Positions 1 through 10,736 of a stretch of 64,000 nucleotides of DNA are shown in pieces (the stretch's first letter is position 1; each line of letters starts with the position of its first letter). The position numbers and the translations under genes were made by a program. This DNA comes from Siphonodentalium dalli (lineage: Eukaryota > Mollusca > Scaphopoda > Gadilida > Siphonodentaliidae). The notes under the pieces were generated by a model, which saw only the letters and a list, made by a program, of their open reading frames with translations, did no database searches and was not told the origin of the DNA. Location: NCBI GenBank assembly GCA_032622095.1, contig CP136064.1, positions 173,856,310 through 173,920,309 on the forward strand, given 5' to 3'.

Positions 1-159
1 CAAATGCTGCCGAATCCAGGGGATGTAGTGACAGCAGGTCCTCGTCTCCGTACAGCACCGTCCATCCAGGAGATGGAGAAAAGGGGCAAGCATCCCGACT
101 ACGTCACCTGGTTTGACGAGGCACAAATTCCGGAGCCTCAGAAAGGAAACTATAAGTCT
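1..159 (+). other. Possible 3' part of an unrecognised coding exon
   Basis: An open frame from the window edge (first Met at base 4) ends at a consensus GTAAGT donor at 160-165 and would leave the exon in phase 0. The peptide is hydrophilic, rich in Pro, Glu and Lys, and includes KRGKHPDYVTWFDEAQIPEP. I do not recognise a family. Local base composition is more GC-rich than the flanking DNA, which is the other hint of coding. It could equally be a chance open frame in an old repeat; the part upstream of base 1 would decide. Confidence 0.2.
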
Positions 160-165
160 GTAAGT

Positions 166-2499
166 TCTGGCCTAGGAGCCGAAAAAAGGCCAGGATCCAT
201 ACAAATCAAGGCCACACTGGTGGATTAAAGAACACAGGTGAATAAGAGGGATACATGCCCGCCCCAAACCGAGAGGGACGGATGCCGGAAAAGAACTGAC
301 GAATGGAGGACCCCTGGAATGGAAGCAGTGGCAGGTGACACATTGAACTGCGAGGCAGGCAATGTGTCGACAGCACCGGGCCTTGCAAGCTTTACGGACC
401 ACCGATGTTGTGGTAGCTATGGCAAGTGGCCGGCTGGTGCAGCGATGGAAGGAACCCGGATGCACCGGAGGCAGGACCAGCGGTAGCTGCGACTGAACGA
501 CCATCGCTGCCCTTCTCTGCGTAGGCTGAGGAATCCGCAACCCAGAGGGAGGAGGCATGTCCAGTAACCGACTCTAACTCCATGTTGATGGAGGAAGCAG
601 GAGAAGGTGCCACATCAGTAGAGGTGCCACGATTATTGAGTTTGATAATCGATCGTCAATAAGAGATTATAATCGTACCTAATAGCAATAACAGTGGAAG
701 TATTCCATAATATGGCCTAGTGGCTGGATGTTGTTTTTTTTTTATGTGAATAATGTGCACCAAAACCACCGGTAATGACTAATGAGCACAATGTTTTACA
801 AGGACCCAAAGAGTAACCATTTCATATCATCAAATGAACTGCCCACTGTTTGCAACAGATATTAGTAGCACTCATGTTGTCGGAATCTCTTTGATGCACG
901 ATCAAAGGTCGTTAACCTGTCGGTTGTAGATTAAACTATAAAACAAACAGGGTATCCAATTATACCCGGCACTTTCCGACGTCCGAAATAAATAACTCAG
1001 ATAAATCGACGCCGAAAATTGTAATTGATTATCGGCTGTATCAACGGTTCATCGATTAATCGTGGCACCCCTACCCGTCAGAGGGAAAAACATTACGAAT
1101 TTTTAATCATAAAAGCATTGAGTCTTATGTTCAATGTAGAGAGAAGAGGCAAGCCACACATTGGCTAGTTTATCTGGCATCCAGGAGTAAAAATATTGTA
1201 ACATATTCTTTCCAATTCGTTTTGATAGGAATTTTCAGTGACCAAACTCCAAACTGGAGCATAGTGTAGAAGCCAACACCCGGTGCAGGGTTAAAAAATC
1301 CCGACGAGAACCCAAATTACTCGAATGAGCATGAAGCTCCAACAAGAAAAGGCATCGTTTTTTTATGCAATTGCATTGCGAATCTTTTTATTGTCTTCCT
1401 CAAAACTGTAGACTAACATCATGTTACCTGTATCTGTAGATCAGGGTTTACGCCAGGGGGGAATTAATGAGTCCGTATTGGGGAAACATATAACGCGACG
1501 GGACGACCATAGTTCGTCCTGTCGGGCGAAAATTTTGTTATTTGACACTGAAAAGAAGCCATTTCCTTGCACCTGAGTGTCCCACAAAGCAATCCAAAGC
1601 TACGTATATTATGCAAGTCGATCATTTCCGTGGGTGCATTAATTCTGTTGATAGTATCCAAATAGTTAGTCATTTAATTACTTACGTAAGACTTCCGTCT
1701 GATTGAAGACTATAAATGAACGAGCTACGAGTTTAATACAGTGTTTACAAATTTATAACTTACAATAAGATTCCAACAGGTATATATAATGAATCTAAAC
1801 ACTAAAAAGCATCTACGCATTGACAAATAATACCTAGCAAGGAGAATTGAATAAAGTATTTCTTAGAATTTTAAGTAGCGTCAGTGAAAATGAAACTGAC
1901 AGGATATATATTCTGTCAATCGTAAAACTATTTGTGCGCAGTGAAGTCATACTGCAAGGTTTGTCTGCAGGAGATATTTATAGCGGCGAAATACGAATGG
2001 TAGCGAAATCTTTCACCCGAAACGCGTAGCTTGTTCAATAGTCTGTATTAGTCCAACAACTGATGACCGCAGCTATAGAACATAGTTTTAGCCAACGTGT
2101 TATAAACAAGACAGTCAAAGACTGTGGGGTCGCTCACCAGACTGCAAAGACTGATAAGACTGGGACTCTTGAGACCATAACAGTCAGAACTTTTCATAAT
2201 CACTTTAAAAGAAGTGGATCTAAACAGAATATGTGGCTAGAGAGGCTTCATGTTGGTCAGTGAATATCTACCTTTAAATTACCAATGGAACACTACAGAT
2301 CACCCCTATTCATATTGGTGAATATGAGATCCATTCATCTAGTAATATCAATTCACCCTCTGGGGACCTCATTTCCTAAAAATGACCCCATGAACAAATC
2401 TGAACCCCAGTCACCCAACGCCCCTCCATACCAAATACAAGAGATGGACTGTCGTCTGGTACATACCCCCTAGTGGCATACCGCCTGGTGTGGGCATAT
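166..2499. other. No recognisable gene
   Basis: Mostly AT-rich sequence with short open frames lacking any domain. Bases 166-640 are GC-richer but stop-rich in all frames. Bases 2330-2480 hold wording such as CCTCTGGGGACCTCATTT, which also occurs in the inverted repeat at 38741-39198, so old dispersed-repeat debris is present. Confidence 0.5.
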
Positions 2500-3202
2500 C
2501 TATAACTTATGACTGCTATACTCAGACAGATAGACCCAAAAATCAGCATTTTCATATAAACGAAGACGAAAAACTATAGCACAAAAAAAACAAAACAAAA
2601 CAGTTGAATATGCCATTAAATGTCCTCATATTGGTGAACATCCATACCAAATTTCATTGAGATCCCAGCACAACTGTTGAAGTTACGACATGAACAGACA
2701 CCAGACAGACCAAAAAGCCAACAATTCCAGATAAACAAAGATGTACAACTCTAGAACGGAAAATCCGAACAAAGCGATGGAACCCTCTTTTTAATGTTCT
2801 CATAGTAGTGAACATCCATACCAAATTTCATTGAGATCACAGCACAATTGTTGAAGTTACGACATGAACAGACACCAGACAGACCAAAAAGCCAACATTT
2901 CCAGATAAACAAAGATGAATAACTCTAGAATGGAAAATTTGAACAAAACGATGGAACCCTCCATTGAATGCCCTCATAGTTGTGAACATCCATACCAAAT
3001 TTCATTGATATCCCAGCACAACTGTTGAAGTTACGACATGAACAGACACCAGACAGCCCAAAAAGCCAACATTTCCAGATAAACAAAGATGAATAACTCT
3101 AGAATGGAAAATCCGAACAAAACGATGGAACCCTCTATTGAATGCCCTCATAGTAGTGAACATCCATACCAAATTCATTGAGATTCGAGCACTACTGTTC
3201 AT
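2500..3202. repeat. 174-bp tandem array, left part
   Basis: The anchor TGAACATCCATACC recurs at 2635, 2809, 2983 and 3157, a spacing of exactly 174 bases three times. Units share ACATGAACAGACACCAGACAG, AGATAAACAAAGATGAATAA and ACGATGGAACCCTC. A more diverged unit precedes the first anchor, from about 2461. The array is interrupted at 3211 by a TIR element and resumes at 4586. Minus-strand open frames here only reflect the repeat. Confidence 0.9.
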
Positions 3203-3210
3203 GTTATGAC

Positions 3211-4577
3211 TAGTCCAAGTCTTCTCGTACTAAAACTAGCTAAGATTTTGGGATGGAGAGATGCTAGTGTTTAGTCCGAGAACGCGCGCATAGCCTTCTT
3301 ATGACACGAGTTAAGCGTTAATGACCCGCTCAAATAAAACCACAATTATGTGAAATAAAATATCACAATTGCGACAATAAAAGATATTTTCCGCAGAAGA
3401 CATGCTATTTGATCTGAACCCCACATCAGTTGTGAATTGAAAGCGGTAATGTAATGCGAAAAGAGACATTTACCGCAATGTTTACAAATTTTTAAAAGTA
3501 TGCGAACTCAGTTGACCTCGCGAACTGTGTTCGGCATTTTCCGTTGAAAATATTCCGTAGATTTTCGACTGACAACGCAAATTACGATGAATTCTCCATT
3601 GTAATCGTAATTATGTGTGTTAATAAATAAAAAATAAATAGATTAATTAAACATTGAAGATAAAAATGTAATACATTAAATAAATTACGGGGAATTACAA
3701 CCCTCTCAAAGTTTAAAACAGTGTAAACACAACGAACATTAGAATAAATAATATGGTGCTACATTTCCCACATTTGGTGGACTTCAGCGAAATTAAGATA
3801 TATACTAAGCGAACAGAGCAATATACTGCTCTTGTTAAGCACACAAAAAATCAAACAAAATTTGTATAAATTTTTAACCTTAAGTTTGAAAAGTCCCACT
3901 AAAACGGAAAAACTATATTTCGAAACTGTGTGATTCGGTTCTCCGATTATTTTATCAACACAAAAGTCAAAATGCACATGGATGAAAATCACACGCATGG
4001 CAAGTCAGACACAAGAGTTCTAATTTGCTCCAATTTTGACAAGTTGCTTGCGAAAATTGTCAACAAAACTACCTTTCTGATCCTCCATTATGTCATTAAG
4101 TTTTTAGTGCGGGAATTGTTCTCAAAGCACATTGGAAACTGGACTATGCGGCGATCGGTTTTCACCATTTTGTTCGGAAAACCCCGCGCTATATATAGAA
4201 ATGGAAACTAGAATACTCAGAACAAACACCGGACAATGCCGAAGTTCTTCGGAACCTGAGTTCGGCTTTCAGTTAAGTAAACAAACAGAAAAAACAACGA
4301 TGTTTGGGGCAATCAACCGGAATATTCTATGTGTAATTTAACATTAAAGTTAGATTATTATACACCATTCTGACAATAAGATGTCACTCTTTCCGACGTA
4401 TATAGCATCATGTATTGCTTTGTTAGGTAAATCGAGTAAAATACACCACAGATTCCCGCCACAGATCCTGGGCGTAACTCGTGTCATAAGAAGGCTATGC
4501 GCGCGATCTCGGACTAAACACTAGCATCTCTCCATCCCAAAATCTTAGCTAGTTTTAGTACGAGAAGACTTGGACTA
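3211..4577. mobile_element. Non-autonomous TIR element (hAT-like, 8-bp TSD) inserted in the 174-bp array
   Basis: The ends are inverted copies of each other over about 115 bases. The left begins TAGTCCAAGTCTTCTCG and the right ends with its complement. Both arms contain GGGATGGAGAGATGCTAGTG and GCGCATAGCCTTCTTATGAC (or its complement). GTTATGAC flanks the element on both sides (3203-3210 and 4578-4585), an 8-bp target duplication as made by hAT transposases. No transposase is recognisable in the 1.37 kb. Removing the element plus one TSD restores the 174-bp phase of the array: the anchors at 3157 and 4705 become 173 bases apart. Confidence 0.88.
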
Positions 4578-4585
4578 GTTATGAC

Positions 4586-4790
4586 ATGAACAGACACCAG
4601 ATGGACAAAAAATTCAACATTTCCAGATAAACAAAGATGAATAACTCTAGAATGGAAAATCCGAACAAAACGATGGAACCCTCTATTTAATGTCCTCATA
4701 GTAGTGAACATCCATACCTAATTTCATTGAGATCCGAGCACTATTGTTCAAGTTATGACATGAACAGACATCGGACGGACGTACGGACGG
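4586..4790. repeat. 174-bp tandem array, right part
   Basis: Continuation of the array after the inserted element, with the anchor TGAACATCCATACC at 4705 and the same internal words (AGATAAACAAAGATGAATAA). It runs out into GGACGGACGTACGGACGGAC at about 4775-4795. Confidence 0.85.
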
Positions 4791-5230
4791 ACGTACAGAG
4801 GGCTCCACTATATACCCCCAAATCTCCATAGGAGATCGGGCGCATAATAAGTTATGGCCCTGGTTTCTCAACTAATCAACCTGGTGACCTCATTTGAACA
4901 AATCTGAATGGGAGTCACTTAGGGAACATCCACACCAAATATGAACCCATTAGGCCCTATAGTTCTGGAAAAAGAATTTGTTCTAAGAATTACTATGAAC
5001 GATTAGAGTTGTGGCCCTGCTTTTTCAACTAATTGACCTGATGACCTCATTTGAACAAATCTGAATGAGATTCACCTAGGGAACATTGACACCAAATATG
5101 AACCTGTTCCGTCTTATGGTTCTGGAGAAGAAGATGATTGTTGACGGATGGACGGATGGACAGACGGACGGACAGACGAGGAGTGATGACTATAGCTCCA
5201 CCGGAGACTTCGTCTCAGGTGAGCTAAAAA
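4791..5230. repeat. Dispersed repeat with GGACGGAC simple-sequence tails
   Basis: Two imperfect direct copies of a block containing ACCTCATTTGAACAAATCTGAATG occur at about 4887 and 5043, each followed by CACCAAATATGAACC. The block ends in a GGATGGACGGAT / GACGGACGGACAG tract and CTCAGGTGAGCTAAAAA. Blocks of this style are common dispersed repeats in molluscan genomes as I know them. No coding potential is seen. Confidence 0.55.
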
Positions 5231-5292
5231 TATAATTGAGTTTTTGGCGGGAAATTTGAACATGTGCGTCGTTGATTATTGTGCTTGGGGAC

Positions 5293-6264
5293 CAGTGTTC
5301 GCGCTGTCGGTAGCCAAACTAGCCAATGGCTAATCTTTTTCGAATTTGGCTAATTAAAATTTCATTTGGCTAAACTTTTGGCTAAACTTTTTTTGACCCC
5401 AAATGGAGACTGAAAGCATGAATTTTTGGCAAGTGGGTTTTCAATTCTGTGATGTGAACGATCTAGTCCGAAAACATCGTAAGTGGGAATATATCGCCGA
5501 CTGTACAAAGGGAAACCCGATCGCGGACAGTACAAAGGGAAACCCGTCACTCTGCACGAAACAGCAAAAAATCATTATTTTACATTTAATCCGATAATCC
5601 CCCATTGTCTGTCTGGTCACTCACGGGACTCCTGCACAATGCATGTTTATGATGACATTGTATTTATGACGGTCAATGTTTATGAGCACCAAGTGTAAGA
5701 CAATAGCTTAATCAGCCAAATGTGAATCACGACAGATATTTTGTGGCTATTTGTCGTCAATACCAATACATTCAAAATAATATGCATGCTTTTATGACAG
5801 ATTGTAATTTGATAATGGCGTAACAATATTAAGTTATTAGTTTCCAGATGTCACTTAAATATTTTCCCAAGGATAATTAATATTTAATGATTTAAAAAAA
5901 GATATTGATATAAAACATATTGATATAAAAATATTAATGACATTAAGAAGGACAATCCCGGGTTACCCTCCCCACAAATCACTCTTTCACATAAAGATTC
6001 AATAAATTTTTAATAAATGATATATATACAAATATTTCTAGTTCATCAAAATTAGTTAATTTATTTTGTATTTTACCTGTGTCTGTTAGATTTGACGTTT
6101 TAGTCATTAATTGTGAACCGACCAGAAAACGATGATTTAATTTGGCCATAGTTTTTTTTAATTTGGTTAAAAACATTTGGCTAAAGTTTTTTTCATTTGG
6201 CTAATAAAATTTTCATTTGGCTAAACTTTTGGCTAAAGTTTTTTTCGGTCCAGCGCGAACACTG
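5293..6264. mobile_element. Non-autonomous hAT-like element with perfect 8-bp TSD
   Basis: The terminal inverted repeats are CAGTGTTCGCGCTG and CAGCGCGAACACTG. TTGGGGAC stands immediately outside both ends (5285-5292 and 6265-6272). Inside each end are direct, not inverted, subterminal blocks built from ATTTGGCTAA, including ATTTGGCTAAACTTTTGGCT in the same orientation at both ends; these are candidate transposase-binding arrays. The 972-bp interior has no transposase. CAG-type termini with an 8-bp duplication fit the hAT superfamily. Confidence 0.9.
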
Positions 6265-6964
6265 TTGGGGACCCAGGCGGGACAACGAAACTATTATTGA
6301 CCTTACTTTGACTTTATCTCCATATTGGGGGTGGGGTGGGGGTATGTGTTCGTGTTTATCCTCCATGCATTTAATATGGCTCAAATGAATGGTGTTCTCA
6401 TGCACTATGAATTCCCGCTATAAAGACTGATTTGGGACAGGTTCCGTATTATTGTGAAATAAATCACTTTGGGATTTTGTTAAGTAAGCATGGCCATATA
6501 CGCATAATAATCAACACACGTAGAGAATCACATGTATTTTTCAGGAACTTCGCTTACCGGTACATCAAACTCAAAAACAAATGGTAATACAGCAATAAGA
6601 TAAATGATCAAAATTGAGTAGTTTCATCCACGAAAATCCTGTGCATAAAAATATCCCCGACTCAGCAATTGGGTCTTCTTTGATCCAATTATGTAATCGT
6701 ACGATAGCACGGGGTCGTAATCGTAGGATAGCACGGGGTCTTCGAGCGTGAATAGTTTCATCCATGGAATCCAGTGCACAAAAATATTCACACTCAACAG
6801 TCCGGCATTCTTTGATGTTACCGCGACATGTATTACGCTGTATCTAATGTCGCTATTTGACATGCTCTTTCTTATTGTTTTTTCGGGAGATGGACTGTGT
6901 CGATTTCATTTTGTCAATATTAATGAAAATAAGTGTAGATATATAGTCTGTTGACACAGACAAG

Positions 6965-7548
6965 CAGAGGCGGACTGGCCCATCGGGAGACCGGGAAAAT
7001 TCCGGACGTGGGCCGCCATATGTGTTGTTTAACCAGCCTAATTGGTTGCTCATAATTTTGTCATTAAATGAACTTGTCAGCATCATATAACACCACGTAA
7101 AGACCCCGTTAATCTCGAGATTTTAACTGTAACTCCCAGCTGTAAATCCCAAATAATTTCTCACGCACCCATCCCGGACCCTCCCCCAATTGAAATTTCC
7201 AACACAATAGGAACGCTTCAGTTGAGGCCAGTCTAGATGCTAGGATTAGCGATTTTCTTGTATAGTTTTCAAAATTTTCTCACCCCGGGCTGAACAACCA
7301 TGGACAGCCCGGTGTGTGCATGGTCTCTTGTCCATAGCCGTGTGCATTTGTCTGGAGTTAGACCGCTAGATGTTAGAATTTATGCAATTTTTCAGGTAAA
7401 TTATGGAATTATGCAAAAACATGTATGGTCTGATTCTGATTGAAGGGGGGGGGGGGGGGGGGGGGGGTGCAAACGGAATGTGCCTTTGGCAGATGGGCCG
7501 GTATTATATTCATTTCCCAAGCCGTTTTTTTGGCCCAGTCCGCCTCTG
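6965..7548. mobile_element. Non-autonomous hAT-like element, CAGAGGCGGACTGG family, single copy
   Basis: It begins CAGAGGCGGACTGGCC and ends GGCCCAGTCCGCCTCTG, a clean inverted repeat of the hAT CAGNGGCGGA type. AGACAAG occurs just outside both ends, though offset by three bases on the right, so the TSD is only suggestive. The interior carries a hairpin around ACCCCGGGCTGAACAACC and a 23-base poly-G run at 7445-7467. No coding sequence. The same family occurs at 27172-28394. Confidence 0.8.
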
Positions 7549-7744
7549 CTGAGACAAGACTGAAAAAGTTTTTAATAACGTCATTTATTTGTGTATGAGC
7601 GGGATTTCATGCAACGACCGACGGAAAACCCTGCTGTAGATATTACATGCAAGAACCAATTCTGGTTATAGACGCATTGGTCAAGGTGCTACAAGGGCCG
7701 AGTAACTTGATAACCATGTGGTGAATCCCTAGCCTTCTTTAACG

Positions 7745-7980
7745 TGCCCACACTGAGGTGTGTACACAGGTCTGCCATTAATGTCCACGCCTGATCGGAC
7801 AGTGTACTGCACCCACAACAACATACCTGAACAAATGTTGTAAAGGGGGAAGTCGACATTTTGCATTCAGATCTTTATTCAGCGATCTCGAATGAGACTC
7901 TTCAACCTGAAAAACTTGGTATCTGACCGAGTTCTGATTTTTGACAGAATAACCTGACCAAGTTGCGATCCCTGTTCAGC
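7745..7980. repeat. Dispersed repeat, copy A (inverted relative to 58565-58800)
   Basis: Words such as GAGTTCTGAT, GACAGAAT.ACCTGACCA, ACATACCTGAACAA.TGTTGTAA and CCGAT/CTGATCGGACA occur here and, as reverse complement, at 58565-58800. The shared block is about 230 bases with substitutions and small indels. No protein family recognised. Confidence 0.75.
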
Positions 7981-8260
7981 TACCGACTTCCGGGCATCCA
8001 TGTAACTGGACTGCTCAAGTTGACATATTAAATTGCTATGAGCACGAGGCGAGGCTAATTGCATTGATCTTTCATGACGACATGGTACATGTTCTTCCTA
8101 GATGTCGGAAGATTAAAGACAATGTCAAACATCTGTCACGGTAATCGGAACCACCAAAGAGTGACTTTGTAAATTATAACTTTCAATTCCTGGAATACTT
8201 TATTTTGAAAGTGATTCTGTATCTGCTACAGGTATATGTATTTGAGCGATGAAGTCGACT

Positions 8261-8400
8261 CCCCAGGAAACCTGGCACTGATTGAGTTAATCAGTGGCCT
8301 TTGTTTAAAAAATCAATTTTATCGCAACGACAGTCGCTGTGACAAAATTTATTTTAAACAAAGGGCACTGATTAACTCAATCAGTGCCAAGTTTCCTGGG
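8261..8400. repeat. 140-bp near-perfect hairpin (small palindromic MITE)
   Basis: The left arm starts CCCCAGGAAACCTGGCACTG and the right arm ends in TGCCAAGTTTCCTGGG, around a loop of about 35 bases near 8320-8345. Each arm also contains CACTGATTGAGTTAATCAGTG, which is itself self-complementary, so a cruciform within a cruciform is possible. No TSD is clear. Confidence 0.8.
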
Positions 8401-8542
8401 AAAAACGGATAGCTGTGTTCCAGGTTTCCTAGGCCATAATTTACACTAACTAGATATTCAGTTTGACTATTCACTATTGAAAAGAATCGAATTGACAGCA
8501 GGCATTGATATTATAGGCCCTACTCACAAAGTACTTTGAAAG

Positions 8543-10736
8543 GGGAGCGGGTCGATTCGGTCCAGGGCTCTTTCGGTCTTCGACTTTTCGGTCCAGGGCT
8601 CTTTCGGCCGGGCTCGTTCGGCCCCTATTCAATTCGGGTAATTAGGTAGTGTGGGTGTTAATTGGACGGCATGTTAATTGCCTTTGATTTGGGACCGGTC
8701 TTTTGATGACAATGGAGATTTATGTTTGTACACGTTTTATTCGCAACAATAGTAATGGGTATACACACACATAGTAATTAACACTGCAACAATTTCGAAC
8801 AATAACGTGAATATATGATGAAAGATATGAACATTTATTGATTAAAAACAAGTTAAAACAGTAAATATATACAGTTTACATGATAAAAACATCTGGTTTT
8901 ACTAACCCGAAAAGTACCGTCTATGAACCAACGCTTGGATCGTCGAAGCAAGTCAAGCTGGAATGGTGTCGAGTAAATCATGTGTCGGTGAGCGTTCGTG
9001 TTTATATCTGCTACCAGAAATTCTTCTATGTCGAGAAACTCTCTGTTGATGTCAAAGTGAATATCTGTCGGCACTGGAAGTCGTTTTTTACTGCGGTGTC
9101 GGTTGGTGATTCGTTTGGCTGTTGAGTTCTTTGGTTTAAATTGGGCCGTCGATGTGGTCACTTCATCTCTAACGATTTCTTCTACTATGTCTAAGGCAGG
9201 GCGGAACATGTCTCGGTCAGCTACTTCTTTAACTCTTGAGTATATAGTCTTCCTAATCATGAGGGATGGATCGGCTGGGTGGTTATGTTCGTGGTCATTT
9301 CGCATGTACTGTTCCCCTATCGATGTGGCAGCTGCAAGGCATGGATCCTTCCGAGCTCTGACGCTGCAACGCCAACGGATGCGTCCGTTGTTTGATGCCT
9401 TTATCCCATAAGAGTAGCCGTCGGTACACACTAACAGCGGTTGTTGTCTTTTGCTGCCCGTCGGTAAAACCTTGTACGATACAGGGACGTCCAGGACATC
9501 TTCATCTGGCAGTTCCTCGTCGTCGAGTGTGATTTCGTGCTGTTCAGGTCGGTCGTCAAAGTCGCGTCGAGTGATGTTGAAGCTGACAAGTAGATCGTCG
9601 TTGTCGGCTGTCGTTGTCTCGTTGGCTGTCTGTTGAGCGTTGTCGACGGATGTTTCATTCACTGTTTGCTGAAGGATGGTCGGTAGGGTTTCTTCCACAG
9701 TCTGTCGAAGTATCGTTTCTAAGCTGTCGTCAGTGGGTGCTGATGCGAAAGTTGAAGTGTCGTTGACAACATCCATTGGTGTTTCGTGACTGCAACAAAA
9801 GATATTATTTATAATAATGTATATTATAGAAATAAAAACGAGGAACGGATAACAAGGAACGGATAACGAGGAACGGATAACGAGGAGCGAACGAAGAAAT
9901 TGCCTATATATACCTCTCTTCTCGCAGAAATGCTGAAGCAATTGTGTCGGGGCATCTGCTGCACACAAAGTTGATTGAAGACAGCCCCTTCATGGCGTCA
10001 AAATAACTTTTCTGTGTAACGCCGGTGTTACACAATCTGTGCTGCCACTGGCCGCATCTGTCGCAGGAAAGGGCGTGTTGACGTGGTCGGACATTCTTTG
10101 TACATTGGACACATGGATACTCGATGTCAGTGCTGGTTGGTAATACTCGTAAACTGTATCGTCGGCTCATTGTTAATCAAATTGAAGAACTAATGGGATA
10201 TGGTGTTGGGGCATACACACTACCCTTAAATAGATGGAACAATGTTGTGATAGGCATGAACAAGCCTCACTTAAACAAACATGTTGTGATTGCATGAACA
10301 AGTCTCAACTCACCAGCTGAGTGATTCTCAACTCAGATCAATCACCGTTTTATCTTGTCCAAACAAACATGCCAGAAGCCGTTCTGAGTGTAAAAATGTA
10401 GATACATGTACCAATCTATATAGTAACATATATCTACAACTTTATTATCATCTTTCTCACAGACAAATCACAGGTAAGAATATTAAATCAAATCATAAGA
10501 TCAATATATATAATATAAATTAGAGCAATGCTACCGTTTTATACACTTTAATCAAAATATTAAACGCTTTATTATAATAATAAAATAACATACAAAAGAA
10601 AAATATATATAAACATCCAAATATCCTACTGATAAAAACATTTTTAGGTGAGACTGTTCGGCCCAAACCATGGGCCGAACAAGCCCGGCCGAACAAGCCC
10701 GGCCGAAACAGCCCTGGACCGAATCGACCCCGACCC
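8543..10736 (-). mobile_element. Mutator-like (MULE) element with 9-bp TSD
   Basis: The 9-mer CTTTGAAAG flanks both ends (8534-8542 and 10737-10745), a size typical of Mutator-like transposition. The termini align without gaps over about 34 bases: the left starts GGGAGCGGGTCGATTCGG and the right complement starts GGGTCGGGGTCGATTCGG. Both then run into repeated TTCGGTCCAGGGCT and CCGGGCTTGTTCGGCC-type blocks. The only gene inside is the spliced PHD-FLYWCH reading frame on the minus strand, which lacks most of the transposase core. The copy therefore looks non-autonomous although its ends are intact. Confidence 0.88.
8853..10170 (-). CDS. PHD finger-FLYWCH protein with truncated MULE transposase start (two exons)
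   Basis: Predicted as exon 1 10170-9914 and exon 2 9789-8853, with a GT donor at 9913-9912 and TTTGTTGCAG before 9789; the join keeps frame and gives 397 residues. Exon 1 encodes a PHD-like Cys/His zinc domain (CVQC, then CDRCGQWQHRLC, then CSRC). Residues 87-190 are acidic and Thr-rich. Around 200-270 is a FLYWCH-type zinc finger (YSYGIKASNNGRIRWRC ending DHEHNHP). The C-terminus reaches RWFIDGTFRVSK, the motif that holds the first catalytic Asp of MULE transposases, then stops after a few more residues. Only that first acidic residue of the DDE triad remains. FLYWCH domains bind DNA, so a DNA-binding or repressor role is inferred. A GTTAGT donor-like site beside the DGTF motif leaves room for another splice form. 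Confidence 0.7.

Noticed and set aside
3002-3202. Small frames repeated at 3002-3202 and 4514-4711 as paralogous genes
   Set aside because: They are the same frame through two units of the 174-bp satellite.
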